A DNA stretch of 64,000 nt from Candidatus Anaerostipes avistercoris. GTDB taxonomy: Bacteria; Bacillota; Clostridia; Lachnospirales; Lachnospiraceae. Where the stretch lies: positions 44,255 to 108,254 of the forward strand of contig DWWD01000023.1 of assembly GCA_019119895.1 (NCBI GenBank), in the 5' to 3' direction. The notes under the pieces are model-generated. The model searched no databases. It was given only the letters and a program-made list of their open reading frames with translations, and had not been told where the DNA came from. Positions 46,806-54,501 of the stretch are shown here, in pieces; positions within the stretch are counted from its first letter, which is position 1; the number at the start of each line of letters is the position of its first letter. The position numbers and the translations under genes are program-made.

Positions 46806-46920
46806 TCTATTAAACCACATATTTTGCAATATTTCAATAATATTTTGCAATATTTTGTCATTTTATTATATGTTTTGCTATTTTTAACATATATTTTGTA
46901 TATTTTTTGTGCATAATATT
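46806..46920 (-). promoter_or_regulatory. AT-rich promoter/operator region with repeated TTTTGCAAT motifs
   Basis: ATATTTTGCAATATT occurs twice in tandem (46819-46833 and 46840-46854, 21 bases apart), with weaker copies (ATGTTTTGCTATTTTT, ATATTTTGTATATTTTTTG) continuing to about 46910. The 46836-46861 segment matches the promoter at 37672-37701. It precedes the phosphonatase-like gene and is the natural target of the DeoR pair next door, or of a shared regulator. Confidence 0.6.
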
Positions 46921-46956
46921 ACATTTTATCTCATGTCTTTTTATTGCAACGCACAA

Positions 46957-46988
46957 AAAAAGCAAGATTTACAAAAATCTTGCTTTTT
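46957..46988. terminator. Bidirectional terminator after the DeoR pair
   Basis: AAAAAGCAAGATTT, loop ACAA, AAATCTTGCTTTTT: perfect 14-bp stem ending in U-rich tracts on both strands. Confidence 0.85.
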
Positions 46989-47014
46989 CTTCATTTCTAT
47001 ATTATGTTTCCTAT

Positions 47015-47791
47015 CTATTCATCCACTGACCGAATGTTCACTCCTGCCTGTCGGTACTTTTCTTTTAAAGACGATTCCAGAATTCCATTTGTTATAATAT
47101 GATCAATTTCATTCAATCCACAGATATTCACACAGGAAACTTTGCCCAGCTTGCCTGAGTCTGCAACAACAATCCTTTCACCGGATATTTTAAGCATCGC
47201 CTGGACTACTTCTTTTTGTTTAAATCTGAAATCTGTAACCCCCTTTTCCAGCGAAACTCCGTGAACCCCCAGAATCAGCTTATCCGCATTATATTCCAGT
47301 ATATCTTTTTCACATTGTTCTCCATAAATTGCATCTTCTTTGATATCCAGAAGCCCTCCCGGAACGATAACATTAAAGCCGTCATTTTCCGAAGCAATTT
47401 TCATGACTTCCAGATTGTTGGTCAATATAGTCAGCCGGTAATAATGTTCTGCCAGAAACCGCGCTGCAAGAGCACAAGTCGTTCCACTGTTTATAGCAAT
47501 CACCTGTCCGTCGCTTATATAATCCTTCAAAGCCGCAGCAATTTTCTTTTTTTCTGTTTCATTCAGAATTTCTCTTACGGATGTCCTCTGAGTGGTGATA
47601 TCCGCCTGATGATAAGTGGCACCGCCGCGGACTTTCTTCACCATCTTATCTTTATCCAGTTTTTCGATATCCCGTCGGGTCGTATCGACCGACACCCCGT
47701 TATATTCCGCAAGTTCCGCAAGTGTCGCTGTCTGATGTTCTTTTAAGTATTCAATAATATTTAAAAATCGTTCATCCTGTAATAATTTCAT
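47015..47791 (-). CDS. DeoR family regulator, first of two (258 aa)
   Basis: Sugar-phosphate-responsive repressor type. The N-terminal winged helix at residues 5-55 shows LAELAEYNGVSVDTTRRDIEKL and a VRGGATYH end. The C-terminal DeoRC domain shows IAINSGTTCALAARFL and VVADSGKLG. It overlaps the upstream regulator gene by four bases (ATGA). It lies next to the phosphonatase-like gene, separated by a terminator and the repeat-rich promoter. Confidence 0.9.
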   Translation of the reverse strand: MKLLQDERFLNIIEYLKEHQTATLAELAEYNGVSVDTTRRDIEKLDKDKMVKKVRGGATYHQADITTQRTSVREILNETEKKKIAAALKDYISDGQVIAINSGTTCALAARFLAEHYYRLTILTNNLEVMKIASENDGFNVIVPGGLLDIKEDAIYGEQCEKDILEYNADKLILGVHGVSLEKGVTDFRFKQKEVVQAMLKISGERIVVADSGKLGKVSCVNICGLNEIDHIITNGILESSLKEKYRQAGVNIRSVDE

Positions 47792-48567
47792 TCTGCTTTA
47801 TCCCCTGATACCATAATCTTCACATCTTCCGCTTCATATCTTTTTACCTGTTCATCCCGGATCCCTTTATCCGTAATAATATAATCAATTTCCGACAAAT
47901 CACAGACATTCATATATGATACCCGGTCAAACTTCGTATGGTCTGCCATAACTACTTTTTTTTCCGATGCATCCATCATTGCATGGATGACTCCCACTTC
48001 CTCCGGCCGGAAATCGGTAATGCCTTTCTCGGTCGATACGCTATTCACTGCCAGAAGAGCAACATCCAGATTATAAAATCGGATTTCTTCCTCACATTTT
48101 TTTCCATATATGGCATGCTCGTCATTCCGCAAAATGCCGCCAGGAACCAGAAGACGGAATCCCTCATTCTGCTTCAGGATATCGAGTACATGGAGATTAT
48201 TTGTCATAACCGTCAGGCGATGATAATTTTCCACCAGATAACCAGCGACTTCCATGTTTGTCGTTCCACTGTTGATCGCAATGGCCTGTCCGTCAACAAT
48301 AATTTCTGAAAGACGTTCGACCAGCGCATGCTTGCTTTTTCGATTCTCAATCTTACGCATATCAAATACTTGTTTCGTGAGATCATCCTTATGGTATGCC
48401 GCTCCCCCTCGTATCACTGACAGCATTCCTTTTTCTTCCAGTTTTGCCAGATCTCTTCGAATAGTTCCCACAGAAGCACCCGCAGCTTCCGCAAGTTCCG
48501 CAAAAGTTGAAATATTATGCTCCTTCAGATATTCAATAATAATCAAAAAACGATCTTCCTGCAACAT
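47788..48567 (-). CDS. DeoR family regulator, second of two (259 aa)
   Basis: Paralogue of the downstream gene, sharing the layout throughout: FAELAEAAGASVGTIRRDLA, VIRGGAAYHKDDLTKQ, IAINSGTTNMEVAGYL and VVMADHTKFDRVSYMNV. Two overlapping DeoR genes of the same size suggest a local duplication and perhaps a hetero-oligomer. GGAGGG precedes the ATG. The neighbouring clusters (phosphonate, sugar phosphate) are both plausible targets. Confidence 0.9.
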   Translation of the reverse strand: MLQEDRFLIIIEYLKEHNISTFAELAEAAGASVGTIRRDLAKLEEKGMLSVIRGGAAYHKDDLTKQVFDMRKIENRKSKHALVERLSEIIVDGQAIAINSGTTNMEVAGYLVENYHRLTVMTNNLHVLDILKQNEGFRLLVPGGILRNDEHAIYGKKCEEEIRFYNLDVALLAVNSVSTEKGITDFRPEEVGVIHAMMDASEKKVVMADHTKFDRVSYMNVCDLSEIDYIITDKGIRDEQVKRYEAEDVKIMVSGDKAE

Positions 48568-48679
48568 TTTCCCTCCTTCCTCGTAGATATAACTACTTTA
48601 GTTCCTACATTATACCATATTTTACAGGAAAATATGTGCAAAAGATTCTCTTTTTATGCAAATCCTAAAATGCAGCACC

Positions 48680-48710
48680 AAAAGCAGGCATGCCTGAAAA
48701 ACATGCCTGC
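48680..48710 (-). terminator. Terminator of the GNAT gene
   Basis: GCAGGCATG (48684-48692) and CATGCCTGC (48702-48710) form a 9-bp stem; the minus strand continues TTTTGG. Confidence 0.75.
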
Positions 48711-48723
48711 CGAACACTGAATT

Positions 48724-49185
48724 TTATGCTCCCAATTGATTTACTTTTCGTCCCTCACCTTTCAGATCTTTTGAAAATTTATAATGAAAATTGTTCATTC
48801 CCTGTCTTTCATAAAATCTGTGCGCATCGATTCGCAGCTGATTCGTACATAATTCTATTTTACCACACCCCTGCTGTCTCGCCACTTCAACCGCATAGTC
48901 AAACATTTTCTTGCCGATCCCTCCGGAACGCTTCTCTTTTCCGACACAGAATTCCATAATCTCCGCAATTTTATCTGCGTGGTGGAGCTGATATTCAATT
49001 CTCAGATTAAGACAGCCTATAATTTTCCCCCGCTCTTCAGCCACAAGACAATGCATATTTTCATCCTTGTGCTGCCTCTGGTAGCAATCCTTAAATCGTT
49101 TCCAATTTAAGCTTTTTTTCTCCAACAGACAGATGATATCATAGACTTCCAATACATCCCAGGAATATGCTTCCCTTATTTTCAT
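48724..49185 (-). CDS. GNAT family N-acetyltransferase (153 aa)
   Basis: Acetyl-CoA-dependent acyltransferase. The CoA pyrophosphate motif is KRSGGIGKKMFDYA (R/Q-x-x-G-x-G/A), preceded by IIGCLNLRIEYQLHHAD and followed by the RFYERQGM strand typical of the fold. Acceptor substrate is unknown. AAAGGAG precedes the ATG; monocistronic, ended by a terminator. Confidence 0.82.
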   Translation of the reverse strand: MKIREAYSWDVLEVYDIICLLEKKSLNWKRFKDCYQRQHKDENMHCLVAEERGKIIGCLNLRIEYQLHHADKIAEIMEFCVGKEKRSGGIGKKMFDYAVEVARQQGCGKIELCTNQLRIDAHRFYERQGMNNFHYKFSKDLKGEGRKVNQLGA

Positions 49186-49270
49186 CTACACCACGCTCCT
49201 TTCTCGTTCAATTTCTTGTAATATGGTATATCATATCATATTCTTGCATCAAATACAATAATATTGCACT

Positions 49271-50212
49271 TTATAGATAATTTCCAAACCGGTCTTTTTC
49301 CGGTTCTTTTCCTTCCCGGATTAATTCTTCCAGCAGCAGAAAGCGATAAGTTTTTCCGTCATCCCCGATTCGAATCTGTTTTTTGGTCATATTCCAGATC
49401 TGGTTCATCTCATTTTCTTCCAGACTGAAATCAAAAATTCCCTTATTTTCTTTAATTCTTCCTGGATTCGAAGACTTCGGTACAGCACCGAACCCATTCT
49501 GGATATGCCAGCGGAGAATAATCTGACCAGGAGTTTTCTGATGATTCTCTGCGATTTTTATGATCACCGGATCTTTCATGGGACTTTCCACCTTCATTCT
49601 CTCCTCTCCTTTTTCTGTTTTGCTGTCTTTCCTGCTTTCTCCTGCTGCCGCAAGCGGACTCCATGCCACCGGAAATACATTGTGCTCCCGGCAGTAATCT
49701 ATGATTTCATACTGGACCAAATACGGATGCATCTCGATCTGATCCACCATCGGCATTACTCCTGTTTCCTGGGCGCATGCTTCCATATGATCCGGATAAA
49801 AATTACTCACTCCAACCGCCCGCAATACCTCTTCTTCATACAGCCGCACCAGTGCCCTCCATGTGGGAATATACATCTTTTCTCCCGGCCAGTGGATCAG
49901 GTACAGATCTAAATACTCCATACCCAATCGTTTCAGAGAAGCTTCCACCGCATATAGCGTAGAATCATATCCCTGAAAACGGTTCCTGACTTTTGTCGTG
50001 ACAAAGATTTCTTCTCTTTTCTTTCCGGAACGCCGGATTCCCTCGCCAACTGCTTCTTCATTTAAATATACCTGCGCGGTATCTATAGCATCATATCCGT
50101 TTTCCAGGGCGTACTGTACCATATCCGCACATTGATCGTCTTTTAACTTCCACGTTCCAAATCCAAGATACGGCATCTCAACTCCATTCCTTAATTTCCT
50201 TTTGTATTCCAT
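49271..50212 (-). CDS. Aldo/keto reductase (313 aa)
   Basis: NADPH-dependent (alpha/beta)8 carbonyl reductase. Catalytic tetrad: Asp and Tyr of DAIDTAQVYLNEEAVG, Lys of VTTKVRNR, His of LYLIHWPGE. The GVSNFYPDHMEA and PKSSNPGRIKEN cofactor segments are present. It lies downstream of the sugar-phosphate cluster, separated by a terminator at 50241-50269, so it may be independently expressed. Likely substrates are sugar aldehydes or small ketones; not determinable. Confidence 0.87.
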   Translation of the reverse strand: MEYKRKLRNGVEMPYLGFGTWKLKDDQCADMVQYALENGYDAIDTAQVYLNEEAVGEGIRRSGKKREEIFVTTKVRNRFQGYDSTLYAVEASLKRLGMEYLDLYLIHWPGEKMYIPTWRALVRLYEEEVLRAVGVSNFYPDHMEACAQETGVMPMVDQIEMHPYLVQYEIIDYCREHNVFPVAWSPLAAAGESRKDSKTEKGEERMKVESPMKDPVIIKIAENHQKTPGQIILRWHIQNGFGAVPKSSNPGRIKENKGIFDFSLEENEMNQIWNMTKKQIRIGDDGKTYRFLLLEELIREGKEPEKDRFGNYL

Positions 50213-50236
50213 TCCACCCTCCTGCTTTCATACTTA

Positions 50237-50269
50237 TAAAGGGAGCACTGTCAGCAATGCAGCACTCCC
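50237..50269 (-). terminator. Terminator after the HPS/PHI genes
   Basis: The minus strand folds GGGAGTGCTG with CAGTGCTCCC (two G-U pairs), followed by TTTAT. It lies between the SIS gene and the aldo/keto reductase. Confidence 0.65.
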
Positions 50270-50304
50270 CATTTTCATTTCTGTTGTTCTATTGCAGATG
50301 TCTC

Positions 50305-50862
50305 CTATTCCATATTGGCATGGCGTTTAAATAAATCCTTATCTGTCTGATTTGTAAGCTTCATAAGATCCATAACCATGGCGTCATATGTAATCCAGCA
50401 TAATTCCTCGAAAGAAGATCCTGCCGCCTGGACGCTGTCCTGGCCTTTTCCTTCGACTTTTTCCGTTACTCCTGGAATCCGGATTGCCGCATCCGCCATG
50501 GAGCCAATCGTATTCTCCGGGAACATGGTAAGAGTCGCCACTTTTGCCCCCTGTTCTTTAGCTTTTTTTGTATTAGATACAAGACTTGCTGTATTACCGG
50601 AACCGGAACCGACGATCAAAAGATCGCCTTCCTGAATGGACGGCGTGGTAGGCTCTCCCACAAAATATACCGTATATCCAAGATGCATCAGACGATTGGA
50701 AAATCCTCTGGCCGCAAACCCGGAGCGCCCGGCTCCGCTGATAAAGATACGATTTGCTTCCGTGATCAGTTTCTCTACTTCTTTTAACTTGTCATCATCT
50801 ATCTGTTCCGCATTTTCCTTTAGTTCCTCTAAAATCTCAAAAATATTTTTACACTCTGTCAT
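50305..50862 (-). CDS. hxlB: 6-phospho-3-hexuloisomerase-like SIS protein (185 aa)
   Basis: SIS-fold isomerase converting 3-hexulose-6-phosphate to fructose 6-phosphate. SIS sugar-phosphate motif: ISGAGRSGFAARGFSNRL; VGSGSGNTASLV; family end FKRHANME. It directly follows the hexulose-phosphate synthase gene (11-base gap), the classic HPS-PHI pair. A second, related SIS protein lies at 53734-54297. Confidence 0.85.
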   Translation of the reverse strand: MTECKNIFEILEELKENAEQIDDDKLKEVEKLITEANRIFISGAGRSGFAARGFSNRLMHLGYTVYFVGEPTTPSIQEGDLLIVGSGSGNTASLVSNTKKAKEQGAKVATLTMFPENTIGSMADAAIRIPGVTEKVEGKGQDSVQAAGSSFEELCWITYDAMVMDLMKLTNQTDKDLFKRHANME

Positions 50863-50873
50863 CCCGTATCCTC

Positions 50874-51500
50874 CTACATCATTGCCTCTTTGATTGCTTT
50901 TGCTTCTGCCGCCGGATCTTCGGCATTTCCTATGGCACTTCCTACAATAATGATTTCCGGTTTTAAAGCGGCATATTTGTCAATCGTCTTGCTGCTGATT
51001 CCTCCGGCAACTGCGATTTTAGCTTTCTTTGCGCAGCCGGTCATGACTTTAAGATCCTGGATTGGCTCTCTTCCAACCGCCTGAGCATCCGCTCCGGTAT
51101 GCACTGCCAGTACGTCAACTCCGATCTCTTCCAATTCCGCCACTTTCCCAGGAATATCCTCGATCGTGATCATATCAACGACCAGTTTCTTTCCGTAATC
51201 CTGTGTTGCCCGAAAGGCCCCTTTTACTGTCAGAACATCCGCAGCAGCGCACACAGTTACATAGTCTGCCCCTGCTTTGATCGCATTTTCCGCTTCCAGA
51301 TATCCGCCATCCATAATCTTGCAGTCTGCCAGTATTTCCTTGTCAGGATAAGCCTTTTTAAAAGTCTCTACCGCATTGTTGCCTGCATCAAGACAGAAAG
51401 GTGTTCCGATTTCAATAATGTCTACGTAATCTTTTACCTTCTCCATCATTTCCAGCGCTGCGTCCATTTTCATTTCATCCAAAGCCAACTGTAATTTCAT
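50874..51500 (-). CDS. hxlA: 3-hexulose-6-phosphate synthase family protein (208 aa)
   Basis: OMP-decarboxylase-suprafamily aldolase joining formaldehyde and ribulose 5-phosphate, or the reverse. KLQLALDEMKMDAALEMME, IEIGTPFC and the ADCKIMDGGYLEA metal/substrate strand (D-x-K-x-x-D) are present, as are AVHTGADAQAVGR and GGISSKTID. HTGxDxQ and KIMD fit HPS better than 3-keto-gulonate-6-phosphate decarboxylase. No methylotrophy or ascorbate genes are nearby. Followed by PHI, so the pair interconverts pentose and hexose phosphates. Confidence 0.85.
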   Translation of the reverse strand: MKLQLALDEMKMDAALEMMEKVKDYVDIIEIGTPFCLDAGNNAVETFKKAYPDKEILADCKIMDGGYLEAENAIKAGADYVTVCAAADVLTVKGAFRATQDYGKKLVVDMITIEDIPGKVAELEEIGVDVLAVHTGADAQAVGREPIQDLKVMTGCAKKAKIAVAGGISSKTIDKYAALKPEIIIVGSAIGNAEDPAAEAKAIKEAMM

Positions 51501-51535
51501 GATTCTCTCCTTCTGATCTTTTAAATATCATTATG

Positions 51536-52693
51536 TTATTTATACTGTTTCTTTAATTCGTCATAATTTTTTACAATCTCCGCAAACATCCTGCTTCCTT
51601 CCTGAATTCCGGTAAAATGAGGGATTGCTTTTTCAATTCCATGTTCCCTCACATAGGAAAGCAGTTCCACAGACTGTTCATCTGTTTTTACGTCAAACAG
51701 AAATGCTGCTGCAATACCTTTCAGCAGAAGATGATTTGGAAGTCCCATTTCTTCACACTGAGAAGCCGGTCCCACCAGCCGGTCATTGGCTCCTAATTTT
51801 CTGATCGGAGCTCTGGAAATACGTTCCACTGTATCCGTAATGCCCGGTGTCAGAAAACGGTTCAAAGCAAACTGTACATATTCTTCCATTTCTTTCTGTG
51901 TAAATCCATGTTTCTTTTCAATCAGGGCTGCGACCTCCATCATGACATTTTTTGTCATCTCTACATTTTCTTCTTTGGCAAAATAATCCTGGATAATCTC
52001 ATATCCCATTAAATGTGCCATATATCCGGACCAGGCATGTCCACAGTTGATCACATACAGCTTCCGTTCCAGAAATTTCTGAAGATTATCTGTATACTCG
52101 GCGCCTTTGATTGGTTCTTTTTCCGGATCCGTGAGTTTATCTTTTTCAATGACCAGTTCATGATCTCTGCCAATCTCAATTCCATCTCTTCCGTCACGAT
52201 CTGTTCCGAATACCATTCGGTCAACTGCTGTATTCGGTACTGCTGCGACCCGATCCAGTTCTTCTTCTGTCAAAATGCCAGTGGCAAGAATTTCTTTTTT
52301 CAGCATATCGCCGCAGAGAATCGCATTTTCACATGGAATTACATTAATTCTTTCTTTCCCTGCTTCCAGTCTCGCTTTCAGACCCTGCGCCATATTCTTT
52401 GCGATTTTGGGAAAATTATCCGCCAGTACTGCTGTTGTCACCAGATCCGCTTCCACAATAGCTTCTGGCACTTCTTCCGGCTGTGTAATCGGAGAAAGCG
52501 CTGAAACCTTATCAATCTCCTTCCTCTTGTACTCCTCTTCAATCACATACAGATAATAATTGTGATACTGATTCAGCTCTTTGTTCACTGCTTCATTTAC
52601 ATCCACAAACACGATTTCATATCCTGTGTCGTGCAGCAGTTCCGCAATAAAGCCTCTTCCGATTTTTCCCGCTCCAAAATGTACCGCCTTCAT
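51536..52693 (-). CDS. mtlD: Mannitol-1-phosphate 5-dehydrogenase family protein (385 aa)
   Basis: NAD-dependent long-chain polyol-phosphate dehydrogenase. N-terminal Rossmann motif MKAVHFGAGKIGRGFIAELL, then NVIPCENAI and the catalytic Lys/His region YVINCGHAWSGYMAH. Usual mtlD is about 380-390 aa, a match. No mannitol PTS gene is adjacent, so another polyol phosphate (for example an arabitol or allitol phosphate) is possible. Together with HPS/PHI and DhaK it forms one operon. Confidence 0.87.
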   Translation of the reverse strand: MKAVHFGAGKIGRGFIAELLHDTGYEIVFVDVNEAVNKELNQYHNYYLYVIEEEYKRKEIDKVSALSPITQPEEVPEAIVEADLVTTAVLADNFPKIAKNMAQGLKARLEAGKERINVIPCENAILCGDMLKKEILATGILTEEELDRVAAVPNTAVDRMVFGTDRDGRDGIEIGRDHELVIEKDKLTDPEKEPIKGAEYTDNLQKFLERKLYVINCGHAWSGYMAHLMGYEIIQDYFAKEENVEMTKNVMMEVAALIEKKHGFTQKEMEEYVQFALNRFLTPGITDTVERISRAPIRKLGANDRLVGPASQCEEMGLPNHLLLKGIAAAFLFDVKTDEQSVELLSYVREHGIEKAIPHFTGIQEGSRMFAEIVKNYDELKKQYK

Positions 52694-52714
52694 TTTCTTT
52701 TTCCTCCTAATTTC

Positions 52715-53722
52715 TTATTTTGCTTTTATTGTTAATCCAGGACATCTGGCTTCATAGTCCAGTAATTCCTTTAGTTCCTCGTCCAGCCGCATGACCGTTA
52801 AAGCTGCTCCGTTCATATCCAGAGATGTTACATAGTTTCCGACCAGAGTCTGATAAATACGGATGCCCTTTTCTTTTAAATATCTTTCTACTTCATCATA
52901 CAAAACATACAGCTCCATCAAAGGCGCTGCGCCCAGTCCGGATACAATAACCGCTGTCTCGTCTCCGTCCTGCAGTCCCAAATCTTCATAGACCGCTTTC
53001 GTCATCTCCGCTGCTATTTCTTTCGCCGGCTTCAATTTCTGTACCTGCATTCCAGGCTCTCCATGATGCCCAATTCCAAATTCCATTTTTCCATCTTCAA
53101 TATTGAAATTAGAATGCCCTACCGCCGGAATCGTACACGGCTCCAGTCCCACACAGATGCTTCTCGTGGCATCCACTGCTTTCTGTGCAGATTGGATCAC
53201 TTCATCCAGACTGCCGCCGAGAGCCGCTCTCGCTCCTCCGATTTTCCACATAAACACACCGCCGGCGATGCCATGACGTTTCTCTTTTGTTTCTTTTGGA
53301 GAAGACGAAATATCATCCGTAGCAGTAACCATTTTTACTTCCACACCCTTTTTCTTTGCCTTCCGAATCGCCATTTTGACATTCATATTATCACCGGCAT
53401 AATTCCCGAAAAGACATGCCACTCCTTTTCCCGCATCTACTTCCATAAATGCATCATAAAATGCCTGTGCGGATGGAGAAGAAAAGACTTCGCCGACTGC
53501 GACCGCATCCATCATATTTTCTCCAAGATATCCAAGAAAAGCCGGCTCATGGCCGCTTCCTCCTCCGGTCACCAGCCCGACTTTGCCTTCCACCGGCGCA
53601 TTTTTATACTTTACAACTCTGTCATTTTTGTCAGATTTTACAATTAAATCTTCATGCGCTTTCACAAAGCCTTTTACCATATCATCCACAATATAATCCG
53701 GATCATTTACAAATCTCTGCAT
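52715..53722 (-). CDS. dhaK: Dihydroxyacetone kinase subunit DhaK (335 aa), without DhaL/DhaM
   Basis: Substrate-binding subunit that holds dihydroxyacetone covalently on a histidine, here in EFGIGHHGEPGM. GLVTGGGSGHEPAFLGYLG and FGNYAGDNMNVKM are canonical. The ATP-binding DhaL and PTS DhaM subunits, needed for kinase activity, are not within the window. It may pair with a distant DhaL, act on erythrulose-like sugars, or have a non-kinase role. 12 bases after the SIS gene. Confidence 0.88.
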   Translation of the reverse strand: MQRFVNDPDYIVDDMVKGFVKAHEDLIVKSDKNDRVVKYKNAPVEGKVGLVTGGGSGHEPAFLGYLGENMMDAVAVGEVFSSPSAQAFYDAFMEVDAGKGVACLFGNYAGDNMNVKMAIRKAKKKGVEVKMVTATDDISSSPKETKEKRHGIAGGVFMWKIGGARAALGGSLDEVIQSAQKAVDATRSICVGLEPCTIPAVGHSNFNIEDGKMEFGIGHHGEPGMQVQKLKPAKEIAAEMTKAVYEDLGLQDGDETAVIVSGLGAAPLMELYVLYDEVERYLKEKGIRIYQTLVGNYVTSLDMNGAALTVMRLDEELKELLDYEARCPGLTIKAK

Positions 53723-53733
53723 TTTTCACTCCT

Positions 53734-54297
53734 TTATTCCAAATTCGTATGGCGCCCCATCATCTCTTCACTGGTCTGACTGAGCCGGTCCATCAGAACC
53801 ATAATAATACTGTCATAAGTAAGCCAGCTCATCTGTTCAAAAAGATTTCCCATAGGCTGAACAGATTCCGCCAGATTTTTCTCTCCCTCTGCTTTCTTCG
53901 GCGTTGAACCCGGAACCGTCACAATCACATCCGCCATTTTGCCAATGGTGTGATCCGGGAACATCGTGACTGTCATGATTTTCGCCTGCACATCTCTGGC
54001 TTTTTCTCCCATAACAATCAGACTTTTTGTTGTGCCTGAACCGGATCCCAATACCATCACATCCCCTTCTTTGATAGGCGGACAGGAAATTTCCCCTGCG
54101 AAATGTACGTCAAATCCCATATGCAGCAAACGATTCGTAAATGCTCTGGCAGCCAGTCCGGACCGCCCTGCCCCGGCGAGAAAAATTCTATTTGCTGATG
54201 CAATCAGATCTGCCGCTGCCTGCACCTCTTCCTCTTTTACCATTCCCGCATATTTTGATAACTCTTCAGTAATAATTTTTAACTTCTCAGCTTCCAT
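53734..54297 (-). CDS. Second 6-phospho-3-hexuloisomerase-like SIS protein (187 aa)
   Basis: Paralogue of the 50305 gene: FLAGAGRSGLAARAFTNRLL, VLGSGSGTTKSLI, HTIGKMADVIVTVPG and end GRHTNLE. First gene of the operon 54297-50305, with a TTGACA-17-TATTAT promoter. Two isomerases flanking one cluster imply two different ketose phosphates, or a specialised duplicate. Confidence 0.83.
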   Translation of the reverse strand: MEAEKLKIITEELSKYAGMVKEEEVQAAADLIASANRIFLAGAGRSGLAARAFTNRLLHMGFDVHFAGEISCPPIKEGDVMVLGSGSGTTKSLIVMGEKARDVQAKIMTVTMFPDHTIGKMADVIVTVPGSTPKKAEGEKNLAESVQPMGNLFEQMSWLTYDSIIMVLMDRLSQTSEEMMGRHTNLE

Positions 54298-54361
54298 CTG
54301 TTCTCCTCCTTTGCAAATACATTTCGTGTCGTTATGTGGTATTTTATTGCTTTATGTTGTA

Positions 54362-54390
54362 ATAATATATCATAATGCCACATTTGTCAA
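54362..54390 (-). promoter_or_regulatory. Promoter of the SIS-dhaK-mtlD-HPS-PHI operon
   Basis: Minus-strand TTGACA (54385-54390) and TATTAT (54362-54367), 17-base spacer. It is surrounded by direct repeats of the type TTATTGC-TTTATG and by ATGTGG/CCACAT arms, plausible DeoR operators. Confidence 0.75.
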
Positions 54391-54442
54391 TATCCTTATT
54401 GCGTTTTTGTGGCTTTATGAGGTGAATAAGTTGCTTACTGCG

Positions 54443-54471
54443 TTGACCAACTTATTTTCATGTTGTAAAAT
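54443..54471 (+). promoter_or_regulatory. Promoter of the divergent DeoR gene
   Basis: TTGACC (54443-54448) and TAAAAT (54466-54471), 17-base spacer, 30 bases before the ATG. Confidence 0.6.
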
Positions 54472-54501
54472 AAAGTTATAATATCAGGAAGGAGATATCA
54501 T

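Noticed and set aside
50874..51500. 3-keto-L-gulonate-6-phosphate decarboxylase (ascorbate pathway)
   Set aside because: Same suprafamily, but KIMD, HTGxDxQ and the adjacent PHI gene fit hexulose-phosphate synthase; no ula genes are nearby.
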